Assembly: GCF_000003815.2 (NCBI RefSeq)
Contig: NC_049980.1
Coordinates: 19,252,278-19,316,277 of the forward strand
Length of the DNA stretch: 64,000 nucleotides
Source of the DNA: Branchiostoma floridae
Taxonomy: Eukaryota; Chordata; Leptocardii; Amphioxiformes; Branchiostomatidae
Direction: 5' to 3'
Below, piece by piece: positions 1 through 16,868 of this stretch (position 1 is the stretch's first letter; each line of letters begins with the position of its first letter). The translations under genes and the position numbers were made by a program. Below the pieces are notes generated by a model. It was not told the origin of the DNA and ran no database searches. It worked only from the letters and a program-made list of their open reading frames with translations.

Positions 1-2968
1 ATGTGTAGCCTGCAGCGTTTAGTGACGATACGACAGTGCCATTACTCTAGCCTTATTATCAGCTAGATATCCCCACCGACAAGCAGCCTGGCTTAACCAG
101 ATGTTGATTGGATTAGTCTTTCAAATGCGCCGAAATTTATCTTACCCCTCTGGGGCTCCTCCGTGTTGCCGACACGAATCGTTCGCGCATTAAGGCAATA
201 TTCCCAGGCGCTGTCTGGCTGAAAACAACATTTTCTTTATCCATATATTATCGTCTTATATATCTTATCATATAGATTTTAAAATATCTTTTATTTGACT
301 TATTTTGATATATTTCTTGTAAAAATGACGTTACGTTACATCTGCATAACGATCATTAGCTGTGTTAAGGTCTGAATAATTAATGACATTTGTTTTTCCA
401 GTAGACTTATTTGTCACTCCAGTAGAATCGTTGGGACGATACACACGGCCCATAGTATACGTACATACGTGGTGGGTGAACGGTTCAAAACAAAGCAGAC
501 GGCATTTGATGGAAAATAGCGGTCAGCTTTGCGGACGGTCTTAGGTTTAGTCGTATATTGTGTAAAAGTACCCACTATACTAATACTTTGTCAAAGAGCA
601 CTCTCAAAGAGCCCTTTCCCCTCGTTTGTCTGATACGGCCCTTAAATGTCCACTAATACTACAACAAGCATTCTACAGAAGTAGATGTTTCCATTTTTCT
701 TGATCTATTTGCAACACATTCAGCACCAAGGACAGCACCAAAAATGTGGGTGGCTCTGTTGACAAGTAAAGATATGACGTGCACGCGCCATCTTCAACTG
801 TGCTCTCGCGAGACCCACAGTCCTGCGGGAATGTACGTTTGAGAGCTTGCACAAAAACTAGGGCGTGGATACATCTTTATTAGCAACATCTTGTCAATCT
901 TGTTGATGAAAACAAGATGATTATGTTCTCTTCTCCCACAGGGCCACTAATAAAAACATCTGACTTTAGATTGATTAAATTGCTTGTCTGTCGACTTGAA
1001 ACTTTTCCTCCAGACAGCTTGGAACCAACTCTTGAAGATAATACCGCTAAAACAAGAGTCCGGATCTAGACGGCAGTTGTATTGCAGACTGATCCCTGTA
1101 CTGATTGTATGGATGGTAGGCCTGGCAAATGTCTGCTCACCCTATAATCGATTTTGTTATTTCTGGATTTCAACATTGAGCAGACGACGTCTGGCGTGAC
1201 AAAAATTCAATGTTCTCCATCTACTATTGTATTAATGGGAAATATGACCAAATACATCGCTCTAACATTGCAGGGCTGGAAGGAAGTAAAGCCTAGATAT
1301 GTCTGCATACTCCATAATTCGTTTTGATAATGCTGCATTTTGATATTATTTCTGCGTAAACTATTGCGTAAAATGATATTATTTCTTTCTTTAGAGGTTA
1401 AGCGTAAACGTTATGTTATCTGCCTATCAGTAGTTTAATGGGAAATCGTACGTATGATATTGCAATGCTGTGCTGAGAGTTACATAAACCATCTCACAGT
1501 TCCACTTGTACAGTTAAAATACATTGTGAACTACGATCAACGTGATTTGCGATCCTTCACTCCAAAACTATTCTTCATCTAGACGTGTTTGTAACGTTTC
1601 CAAGTGGGGTCTTACTTTTGATCTTACCCAAAATCCCACACGGTTCCAAATCAAGAACCTTCCCAGAGCAATAGTATTGGGTTATCGGATGAATATCGGG
1701 TTATTCTCGACTTTAAAGGAGTATTCCGTATAGGTTTAAGTGTGGTTTCTCAATTACCTTTTGCGCACCAACGGAAGAGGCATTAAGAGGACTTGCACCT
1801 GTCTGATTGCACATTTGAACTTTTGAACCACATCATTTTAAGTGTCGGTACTTCTCTATTAGTTTCGCGACTTAATCATTATTACGTAAGACCGCCATGG
1901 CAGTCGATATACTTTCTTCCCTATCTTAACTTTCTGCAGTAACGAGAAAGTCATTTCGTGTGCGAAAAGAACATAAAACTTAGATTTGTAATACAGTCTG
2001 CTGATAAAACTGCCCATGGCTTATGCAAATGGTCACTTCTGACGTCGAACGTCAGAAATGACGTACGCCCGTGCGTGGTAACGTAATTATCACATGTGAG
2101 TGCATCAATGGTACTGCCACGGGAATGAAATCTCTTCACGGTCCAGCGAGGTTTGTTGATAGAAATCTGGCCAAGAGTGTAATCAAGTTCATGTCATATT
2201 CTTGAATTACTTTGCTGCCCATACGGTCGGTGAGCGTACGGGACCGGTGAGGGGATTCTTGAATATGACGTAACGTTTTCATCACAAAATGGAATTTGCC
2301 AAGGATAAAGTTAATTTTGCTGCCCACGCCTTTGCTGCCCACGCCTTGCGGTGGCGCGCAACTCATAGGCCCATGGGCAGGCACTACAGTAGGTATCGAT
2401 ATGTGTGTTCAACTACCATATCATTTCCTATAACTTCGATGGGGTCCAATCCGCTCGTAAAATGACTTAAGGTGATATGAACTAACGGACATAAGATAAA
2501 CGCTAATCGTTATGAAGGCACTAAGCTATTTTGCAACGCGCCATTTCTTCTATTGATTTGCTCGAGCTGAAGGATAAAGAGGGCGATATCGGGCATAGCA
2601 AACTTGCTACCATTCACTCCCGATCCCACCAGGAACACCACGAACATGCCAAATCTGAGATTGTAATTCAATAGTGCGCCCTTATCAACAGCTCCATTGT
2701 GAAGCACTTCGTACTTCATGCTTCATCAGACATCTACACTATCTTCACTCGTGAAGAACCGTCACGACTGTATTTCACTCAAGTGCAAGATTACCTACGG
2801 AAAGGTCACGGCGACCTTCACACTTCGCGCCCGCTTTGTATCGGTTAAGGTTAATGTCAAGGTGCTGATTACTAATGTTTCTGGTGACGGCCGTGGTAAG
2901 AGATGTTGACGCTGACAGCTGCAGGTCGATAGTCTGGTGTCCACCCCTGTCTTCTCTCCTTGGTGCCC
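1..2968. other. Intergenic, no gene seen
   Basis: Short ORFs only, without family resemblance or clean splice context. TTTGCTGCCCACGCC is directly repeated at about 2317-2347. Confidence 0.6.
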
Positions 2969-3040
2969 CACCCAGTACCCGTTGCCCTATCCGGCACCGT
3001 TGCCCTAGCTAGTACACGTTGTCCTATACTGTAACCGTTC
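2969..3040. repeat. Degenerate short tandem repeat, period 18-19 bp
   Basis: CGTTGCCCTA-like cores at 2980, 2998 and 3017, and CGTTC near 3037. Confidence 0.55.
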
Positions 3041-3821
3041 GAAACTGTCGGGCTCTTTGATCAGGCAGAGGATACCAGCTGGCTTTCATGTCGACACATT
3101 CTCGGACTAACATTTCTAAAACCAGGCTCTGAAATATCCTTCTGATATTTTGCCACTGTGTAATATAACTTGACCATTTTCAACGAAATCAGTTAACAGG
3201 AATATGTTAGATTTGTAAGAATGATCGATAACAATAATTGTCACTCTTATTAGTCTGTAAAAGAAAGATCGAAAAATAAAAACAAAACTTTCTTCTATTT
3301 GAAAACAGCATCAAATTTTATCTCTATTCAATGGTGAATGTCTGCATGTTCATTGCCTTGAAAGGGGATATCCACCATATTATATATAACGTTATGTGAT
3401 GAACATTCACATCTTCATTTACGTGATGTGTGTATAAGGAGATGGGTCTTCCTAATAAGTATTCCAGGTTTGCTGTAATCAAGGACTTGTCTTGAGCCCT
3501 ATATGCGCGCCTGCGCGTTGTGTTCACCCTCGTTCGTACTGTACATTTGGCCTTTACATTTGACCTTCACCCTTACGTCTCCACAATTAGTCAAAACTAC
3601 GAAAAAGGCAAGCCTTAATTTAGAGGCGACGTCAGTCAGAACTTATCTCTCACTTGCATGCCGTGACTTTTATGATTTAATTTGTTTCCCCGCCTGTCGT
3701 CTTCCACAATCTGTGAGCTAACGTTATACGTTCACTTTGACCGTAAGTTTTACAGCCGTTCAATTAGGCAATTAGATAGTCCGTTCGTATAACAGCCATT
3801 ATTAACCGCCATGAAATATTC

Positions 3822-3866
3822 ATGTGTGTGTGTGTGTGTGTCTGTCTGTTTGTCTGTCTGTCTGTC
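3822..3866. repeat. TG and TCTG/TGTC microsatellite
   Basis: About nine TG units then TCTG units, forming the left edge of dispersed repeat copy 1. Confidence 0.9.
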
Positions 3867-4825
3867 AACAAGATAACTCAAGAAAGGCTGGGTGGATTGC
3901 TTTCATACTTGGTGTATTGGTGGGGTGTGACGAACACTGGAAATGATTAGATTTTGGGCCTCGAGCGGTTTCCCTTGGTACTGCAGCAGAACATGTTTTG
4001 ATATCTCGTGTTCCGAAGAAGCTATCGTCTTGATGTTTAAGCGTTAGATAGCTCTTGTGCTCGGTTAGAAGTGACGAACCTTTTGGCCCTCTAAAGGCTA
4101 AGATTGGGATTGCAGTGGCATTTCTGTAAGAAAAATTCCGAAGAGGATAACTTAAGAAAGGAATAAACGGATTTTCATTATTTTCGTATGTAGCTTAGAA
4201 CAAAACGTACAAAGTGAAATATTAACTATGCAAATTGGGTACATATTCTATAATAGCAGTTTTTTTCAATACATCTCTTGCCCCGGACATGATATGGTCC
4301 TGACATATGGGTGGTGGATCGCACTCAACGCCAGGACAAGGTGGGCCAGGTTTGAGCCCCCTAACTTTTAATTTTGGAACTGCAAGAACGTTTTTGTCAA
4401 GACATTCCAAAGAGGATAACTGAGGAAAGGAACGACTGATTTCCATCATTTTACGCATGCAGGTAGCATAGGCAAAGATATTAATGACGATATGCATGTT
4501 ATGCAAACGGCACTTAATTTGCATAATCAATAGGGAAATTTTACAATTCCATTGTTGTCCATAACTGGACTTCAATAAATGTACCACATGTAATTTGTGA
4601 TAGGTGGAACATAACCAGACACCAAATATGCAAATGAGGAACTGATTTGCATATTCTACGGGGGAAAAGGTAAAACAGATTAATGATAAATGGTGGGAAT
4701 CGTGTTTGTACGTTTATCATTGATGAACATCACCATGCACAAATTATGTAAAATATGTAAATTATTTGCATTAACTCTACAAAGCTCTAAATAAGTATAA
4801 GTATAGGGTCGTCAAACTCTAGTTT
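3822..4825 (+). repeat. Dispersed repeat family, copy 1
   Basis: It begins with a TG/TCTG microsatellite and CAAGATAACTCAAGAAAGGC. It contains GATTAGATTTTGGGCC, TTTGATATCTCGTGTTC and TTAGATAGCTCTTG, then paired ATTTGCAT motifs, and ends GGGTCGTCAAACTCTAGTTT. The block AGAGGATAACT(T/G)A(A/G)GAAAGGAA recurs at about 4140 and 4406, so the unit is internally duplicated. Related copies lie at 37.4, 50.7 and 52.1 kb. No coding capacity seen. Confidence 0.6.
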
Positions 4826-5173
4826 TAAATACTTTTATCTGTCGCAAAAAAACTACACATTGAAACAGCAAGACATAACTGCACCCTCTGGAACAACGAC
4901 TGTGTCGATACGGTAACTGTAATTTAAAAAGAAGAGAAGATAAACACCATTTGTCGTGGAATGTAGATTGTAAATGACCACAGCATGTCCAGAACTCGAG
5001 ATATCAAGCCCGGAAGTTCCGCTGCAGTATTGATGTCTGGTTGATAGCTGGTTTCCGATAATATAATCATCATTTTTGCAGCCATCGAATAAATTCTATA
5101 TGGTCAAATTTTAGAGAAAAACATCCGATTTGTTACTTTCTATAATTTAGTATAAAAAAATCACCAGGAACTA

Positions 5174-5751
5174 CGAGGGGCGTGCAATTAGTAATGGTCC
5201 TGACCCATTTCCCATAGCAGGAGATTAATGAAACTTGGCACAGTTATTAGTCTTTCTCTTCATAGGAATCACCCAGAGTTATGCATTTCTCCCATCGTTT
5301 GATGCAGCTCTGGACACCGATTTTGTAGGATACCCCAGGTTGGTCCTCCAACTGATGCCTCATCAATGGCACAAGAGGGACGACCAGGTCTGGGAGCTGT
5401 TTCCACAGACTTCCAGCCACGTTTGAATTCAGGATGCCAGCGTTTTACAAGGTCATATGATGGGGCATCATCACCATAAGTTTCATTTATTTCATCAAAA
5501 GTCTTCTTTGGTGTGCGTCCTTTCAAATACAAAAACCGGATCACTGCGCGACACTCAACTGGTTCCATTTCACACCTGGTCCATTTCGCACCTGACTAAG
5601 TTCAAACACCAGTAAATCAGAAACCACAATTAGTTCAGAGCTGTCTTTTGCAACATAACCCATAGAGATATGACTCATTACACATACAAAATTTCATTTA
5701 GATCAGACAACTGGAAGTGGGTCAGGACCATTACTTATTGCACGCCCCTCG
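5174..5751 (-). mobile_element. Mariner-derived MITE, copy 1 (578 bp), flanked by TA
   Basis: Both ends carry inverted repeats beginning CGAGGGGCGTGCAA followed by (T/A)TAGTAATGGTCCTGACCCA-like sequence. TA dinucleotides at 5172-5173 and 5752-5753 are the target duplication. The element is internally deleted. It keeps the transposase N-terminal helix-turn-helix (5568 down to about 5350; MEPVECRAVIRFLYLKGRTP, then VKRWHPEFKRGWKSVE and PRPGRPS). The extreme C-terminus is in another frame. It cannot encode active transposase because the DD(E/D) core is missing. It is nearly identical to the copy at 30689, in opposite orientation, so both insertions are recent. Confidence 0.9.
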
Positions 5752-5753
5752 TA

Positions 5754-10034
<4,281 letters not shown>

Positions 10035-10319
10035 CCGCATACCAGTCAATGTTTACCGAGGCGGGCCGTCATACCCTCGTACGTTGATCAACATATCAAA
10101 GGTGCAGGCGTTCTGACTTGACAGCATTCAATGACTGTTATTAACCAGCCTTATCACATACTACAAGCCTTGCCCTGTCATCGGGTGCGTTGCAGATGCA
10201 TACTTAAACTAAATTGGCTCTTAACTCGGTGCCTTATACGAAATGATTGTAAAAAGACTCTTCAAAGGTTCGATCTTACCGCAAACCCGATAAAGTTCAC
10301 AATGAATATCTGTTGTCAA

Positions 10320-10377
10320 AAACTAGAACCGTATTCAAATTAGATTCAAACTAGAACCGTATTCAAATTAGATTCAA
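10320..10377. repeat. Tandem duplication, 28 bp
   Basis: Two consecutive copies of a unit beginning AACTAGAACCGTATTCAAAT. Confidence 0.85.
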
Positions 10378-12400
10378 ATTGGGCTTACCTATCCCCTCAA
10401 AATGATATGGAATTCAATCAACAGTACATTAAGCTACTGTGAATGGATGGATTGCTGCACTCACGTGGTTATGACGGCCACCGTGCTGGATGATTAAACA
10501 CGGAATTTGTATCTCTAACTGCAGTCACTAAAATTGTGAAATTACGTATACATGAAACGTTTCGGTCTGACTCTTCCAGATTTAACCACCAAGCATTGAA
10601 ATAACGCTATATGCATGTAGCCCAAGGGGAGGATTCGTAATCCAGTATCAGATCACCTATCTAAGCCGCAATCTCTGTTTATTTCATATAGACAAATAGG
10701 TAACTAGATAAGGGGCACGTAGCGGCAGGGAGATTATGCTTATCTATAGCTAACAGGGAGTCTACCTGTCATATCTCCAAGTTTGATACGAAGGTAACAT
10801 GTTCGGAGTCAACTGTACAATTACATGAGGACTCACAAGGGTGTGTCCAAGCTGTCCATGGTATGGTTTATTCTATGCCCATGCGTCTACTAGTGCATGA
10901 TTGACAGTAGTTGCTGGGAGGATTGCAGTAATTTTGAAGTTAATCGTTCTAGCTGACTTGTGACATTATGAGACTTTAACTAAACACTATAGGGCAAGAA
11001 TAAGGAGGCTTTCTAATAGTTTGCTTGAATAAAGCTTGACAATATGTAATATTTGATATATTTTAGAATCTCGAATAGCAAATTTAAACCAAAGGCTATA
11101 TAAATGCAATCAGATATAATAACGGAAATGGGTAAAAAAAGTCAATTCTACGAATCCATGTGATATTGCTTCATACATTACTGGGGGTGCCTTATCTCTG
11201 GAAGCAGTGGTTGATGAATAGTGCCACGTGTTACTGATAAGCATGTTTTGTAATTTTAGTTTTTGGAGGTCTGCTAGATAGTGGACGCTCAGGGAGATCG
11301 CTTAGTTGTTTCGAAAAGCTTGTTTCTTTTAACCTCATAACACGGGCATTCACAAGTAAAATTTCGTATCTACTACATCTATTGTATAATACAAAAAAAT
11401 GTATTTGCACAGTCTCTCCTGAACTGGCGGCTTTTGTAATGATGTGGTCACATTCACCATTAGAATAATTGTCATTAATTACTGGAAAGCAGCGAAAATT
11501 ACGCTAATCCAGTTGCGCTTCATATACATATTGGTAAACCCAAGGGAATGACCCCGCATTGAACACCGTAGTTGTGTCTACATGTAAATTCTACAACTGC
11601 AAACTGCAATTGCATGCCTGTATGGTGTTGGCATTACGACGTTAGCTATAGTATAGGAATAGAGTGGGAGAATTGTAAAATCGCCGTTTGGACGTGTTCC
11701 GGGAAAACCTGTGGAAGGAGGTGCCGGAGTGATACAGATACTCGTCAGATACAACGCTGTATTTGAACTTTCAAGGAACAGCACTTTTCCGTAAACAAGT
11801 ACAAGCTCACTCCCCATTGTCTGCATTTCTGCGTACAACTCTACCACCTGAGTCCATTAGAATCTTTTGTATGACTTATCTGTGAACCTAAGATGATATA
11901 GTTAATGGACTCGCAAGCTTCTCCTGGTTCGTGCATTTCAGCCTGGTGACATCCTTATATACAATCAATTTCCTTGACTGAGCCTTGCCCTGTAAAGATT
12001 TAGCGTCAACTGAAGACTTGAAGCAGCCCTTTTACTACCTTAGCGGAGTTAGGATACTATGGTTCAACAAGACATCAACCTTTTCACTGCGAGAACTTCA
12101 GAATCTGTAGTACTTCGCGTTGGACCCCAGACGAATAAGTTATTGGTTTGGGCTATTGCCACATTGTATTAGCTTTGACCCCAATAGACTTCTGTAAAAT
12201 TACAGCATTACACACTTGAGGGTCGGATAGGTCGAAGATAAGTGCCGGCTGTACTTGGAGATATGTAAAAACGTGCCCTCAATTCTGAGAGCTTATATAC
12301 GCGAAAAGAATTGTGGGACACATGCATCACTAGGTACTATCAAAACTTGTTTCGCGATAGGGGGAGGGGGTCGGGTGTGCACCTGCAGTACACTTGCAGT

Positions 12401-12472
12401 AGCAGAAGGTGTTACGTTACGGAGTATGTAGTGTGTTCTCCTTACACTGTCCGTAACGTTACACCTTCTGCT
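12401..12472. repeat. Near-perfect hairpin, 23-bp arms
   Basis: AGCAGAAGGTGTTACGTTAC plus GGA (12401-12423) pairs with 12450-12472 at 22 of 23 positions. The loop is 26 bases. No RNA gene family recognised. Confidence 0.7.
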
Positions 12473-14956
12473 TAGTTCCGAGTGGGAAACGGTATGCTTG
12501 CTAGGATTTTTTGGTTAAAAAAGTCCTCTTGTTTTGCTGAAGTGTTAGACAATTGTAGGTAGTGAAATCTAAGAAAAGAAAAATATATATATAACATACT
12601 ACGTAAGAAATATAAAAATGTAATTAGATTGAACTCTAGCGCAGCAAGACAAAACATCAAAATTGCATAAGCTTGAGCTCTCTTCGCTTGCCATTCTAGC
12701 TTTGTCGCTATGATAACCAATATATACCATGTCTGGACTTTTCTATTTTCATCCACGGTGTCCTTACAAGACCCATATTAAAGTACCCAAGCTGGAATGC
12801 AATTCCTCGCCAGGTGGCTATACTCTAGGTCAGAAGAGCATTTGGAAAATAAAAGCTAGCTGGCAGAAAACGCCTTACCATGTCCGCTGTAGTTTTAGAC
12901 GTGAGAGTTTTAGCCTGATGGGTAAAGGCGAAGTTTTCTCCACTTAGAAAGTCCGTAAGGGTTTGTCTCTTAACGAGCGGCTGCTAAAACGCATGCTTGT
13001 GATTCTGGAGAGTCATTCCCCATCCAGCCAGATAGAACTTACGAGCGTGAGTTGCATGAACCAGTCGGTAAAACAAAATTTAAGTGCGTAAATTGTAATT
13101 TTGCGCAGGCGCCATGTTAACATTACCTCACGTAACGTTATATAACGGTTATACGTGTTCAAGAATATGAGAGTGAGTTATAATCATGAAATTTGAGAAA
13201 AGCAGAAAACTTAAGAAAATTAATGACAAAGTCCGTTGCAAACGTATTACACAACCCGTAATACCCACATGTATAACGTTACCGTATCTAAGACACGCGG
13301 ACTCAGTTGGGCAGGCAGTACTGGGGAGCGATGTTGGTTCTGACCTGGTCACCAGTCTTCCCCCGGGCTGCAGTCAGAGTCCCCTCGGCTTCTATCCCCG
13401 CCTGGCTAACTAAGCTCACCCCAGTGATTTTACCCAACTGAATACAATTAACAGTTAAGTGTCTTTTGGGGGGTCTGTGGCAAAATTTCACCCGAGACAT
13501 GTTTGGCCTTTAGGGTGCCGAAGAGCTAGCATACGCGTAGGCCCCTAACAACAATCTGGGTGACAGGTTCGAGTAGCGACTAGAGGCAGCATTCGACGTA
13601 CATACCAAGCAAGCAAGACAAGCATGCAGGTGGATATTTTCTTTCATGAAAGTCTTATCCCGCCTGTTTCAATTTCCAAAATCAACTGACATTTCGTAGT
13701 CCGAAATCCCCGAATCCAATATTGAACTCACGGCGGGAGGAATATGTTGCAGCTGTTGCAAGTTTTCTGCACGCAGACTCTGATATAACACAACACACTT
13801 GGTTGGCATGAATGTCCTGATGAGAAAACTCATGACTCGAACAGCTCCTATATTCTGTTTAAAGGAGGCGGTGAAAACCGTTGAACGTAGCGTCAATTCT
13901 TAATAGATCCACGAATAAGCTGATCATGATGTCAATTATATATTAGAGCAGACAATGAGCCATCAATCGCCTAAAAAACTATCTTTCACATCCATTACAC
14001 AGAACCAGTCACGTGGTCCTTCTGATTCGTCCCGCCTGTAACATCCATTGGCATAATACCGGTCGGTTTACTGCAATTTCTCAAGCAATGCTAATTTGGC
14101 AAATGATCAACGCATCATTTTCTCCAGTTACATGTTGCTGTTACAGCTTACCTTTGCCACTTCTTCTGTGTAAATTATTTTGTCTCTCTGGTCCTGCTAA
14201 AAACATAATATCGTAATTGGAACACACCGCGGAATTGCACGGAGAACGGGCGCGTGGTTGGAAGGGGGTGCACTATACCGGCCGAACGAAACACGGCACA
14301 ATTAACTGCCGCTATGTACCTTTATACATCCTCTGTTGTTCCTTTCTTTCCTGTTAGTAGTTGCACAAAACAAAAATCTGCATGAGCATACAAAAAGTCA
14401 TGAGAAAATGGGCGTATACTGACAAGAATTTTCATTTAATTTTGGTCCGTCACAACCGCTATGACGTAAAACTTTACTGCTGGCCGTAGCATTAAAAATG
14501 GCGGGAAAATGGCGGCGTACGTTCAATTTGACCCATTCAGCCGTAGATCCGGGCGATAATGCAACGGTTCCTCACACTTTTACACGAGTTGTAGGTCACC
14601 AAAAGAAATTCAAGATTGCTGTTGAATCATGCTCGTCTTGTGCCGTGAGCACATGTGATTATTATCTACAAATCTGGCGATGAACGTGTGTTTGTCCCAC
14701 GACGAGCTCGCCTGCCCCGAAAATGACCTGAAAACTTTTGGCCTTGTTGTCTTCGAATGCATTGTTATCGATGCTTTGTAAATTATGTATTGGACACCTA
14801 GATGTCTGAAGTGTGCATACCTCAGAAATAACTATTGTTGCATGTGTAGATCTCTTTAAGTTCCACTATTTTTAATCGACCGGTATAAGGCTTATGACCG
14901 GTATTATGCCAATGCATGTTACATGTTTTGGTAGACTACACCGAACCTGACACAGC

Positions 14957-15012
14957 TAGCAGTTCACCCAATGACGGAGTGACAATTAGCAGCTCGACCA
15001 ATGACAGAGTAG
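14957..15012. repeat. Direct repeat, two copies, period 30 bp
   Basis: TAGCAG(T/C)TC(A/G)(C)CCAATGAC(G/A)GAGT occurs twice, each with a CCAAT pentamer. Whether these act as CCAAT boxes is unknown. Confidence 0.6.
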
Positions 15013-16838
15013 CTGCAAGTCCGTGAAATATTTGACACCGATGAAATTCAGTTCATTTGGTGAATACGCGTTACGCTCTCCATCGAGCTCTATATCATAA
15101 GATGAGACAAAAGGAAGGAGTCATGTATACTATTCATAGCAAGATGTCTGAAGTAAATGTCAACCTCTGAGCCATCAGATATGTCCCTTCGGTAAAAAGA
15201 AATACTTAAACGGTTTGGTTAATTTCTTGAAATAGAAAGAAATTACAATGATCCTTCCACGAACTCTGGTTGATATATATACAATCATAATTAATACCCC
15301 CACATGAAGAAAATGGCAAGATACAAAAACCAGCGGTTCCGCAGCAGTATTGTAGAAAGCCGCTAGGTGTCCCATTATCGAACTTCATCCTGGTTATCCC
15401 TACCCTGCCCACCTACCAAATGTTATAAAAACCCACCCACTACGTACTTCTCAAGTTATGCTGTTCACAATCAGACACACAAACAAACAGGAACGAAAAC
15501 ATTCTAGTAACTCCTTGGCGAAGGCAATAGGAGAGAGCAAGACCATCGGTCTGTCCGCTTATGCAGCAAACTGCGCCGGAGGGTCTAAGAACGCACCATT
15601 TCTACAACAAGTTTATTGGGACAAAATTGAACTAAACTAAGCCAAAATTTTCAGATAATTGAGGATGCTAGGCAGGCCTAAGAGATTCGCTTGCCGCTAA
15701 ATGCCAACACGAAAAGCGCTAAGTCCATTCTGATTAGATTGAATGAATGACATCGGCCACGCGCCGCAAAATTGGTGCGAGCGCGCGAAAAAGTTGTCTT
15801 CAGTATGAAATATCATGAAATATATTTATTGGAATGACCAAACACACCAGGCATAGTATACCAAACAATAAATCATCTATTTTTGTTCCTTTCTATCTTC
15901 TTCTCTGGCATGTTTCTGCTTAGTTGTATTATCCACATGGTTTTCCGATAATTTTTTCGCTATTCACGGTCTACATTTGCTCATTTACAGCTTGTTTTTC
16001 GTATGATCGCAAACGTATTTTCGAAAAGGACTCGGATGTCATACATATGATGAAGTTAGTGTTGCCTAATTGAAAAGAAATGGCACTGCCCACCAACACA
16101 CTGCCGCCTCCCAGGGCAGCATGGTCATGGCGTAGACATCTCAAAAATGGTTAGTTTCCTATGACGTGTGTTGATAGGATAAGCAGTAATACAAGCTCGT
16201 TATCAAAATGATTCCGATGCTTGCTTTGACGTGACGAGTATATAATCTAATCGGGGGAAACTGTGCTGCCCGCCCACCCTACATCTCAATACTTCGGCAT
16301 GCTAGTCACGGTAACAGTTGATGACATTTGGGCACAATTCTGTACCTCGCGAATAAGTATCAGAGTTCTGACATCAGCTCCCGAAAGAAAGAAACAAGTC
16401 TTTGTTATCACCACATTTTGTACTTTGTTTACATATTTCTTTATCACCTTATAAATATGTACTTGTAATCTGACTATCCTGATTATATATCGCTTATAGC
16501 AGCCCGCCTAATACACGTATCCGCCGGGAGGGGCCAGTTACAGCCCCGGACAGCCGAGTTTGTGTTACACAGACTAGAATCTGACAAAAGTCTCTTGAAA
16601 GAAACCTTTGAAGTAATAGAAATTACCCAAACAAATAGACACGGATTATAAACCATGAGCCTTCTATACATTCTCTACTATATGTTTTTGTACCATGTAT
16701 ATGTAATGATATGTGTTGATAGATTTATCAGAACTCGATGTAATCTGTATCTCTGTTATATTTCATCTGAATCTTACCTCCATCATGACCTTAATAAAAA
16801 GCGGCCGATTTGAGCTTCTTATGAATAAATAAAGATCC

Positions 16839-16868
16839 AAACAAACAAACAAACAAACAAACAAACTA
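16839..16868. repeat. AAAC microsatellite after AATAAA-like signals
   Basis: About seven AAAC units preceded by AATAAATAAAG. It may be the tail of a retroelement. Confidence 0.7.

Noticed and set aside
5235-5426. 63-codon ORF opposite the mariner remnant (also 31014-31205)
   Set aside because: Antisense of the transposase frame; identical in both copies only because the MITEs are.
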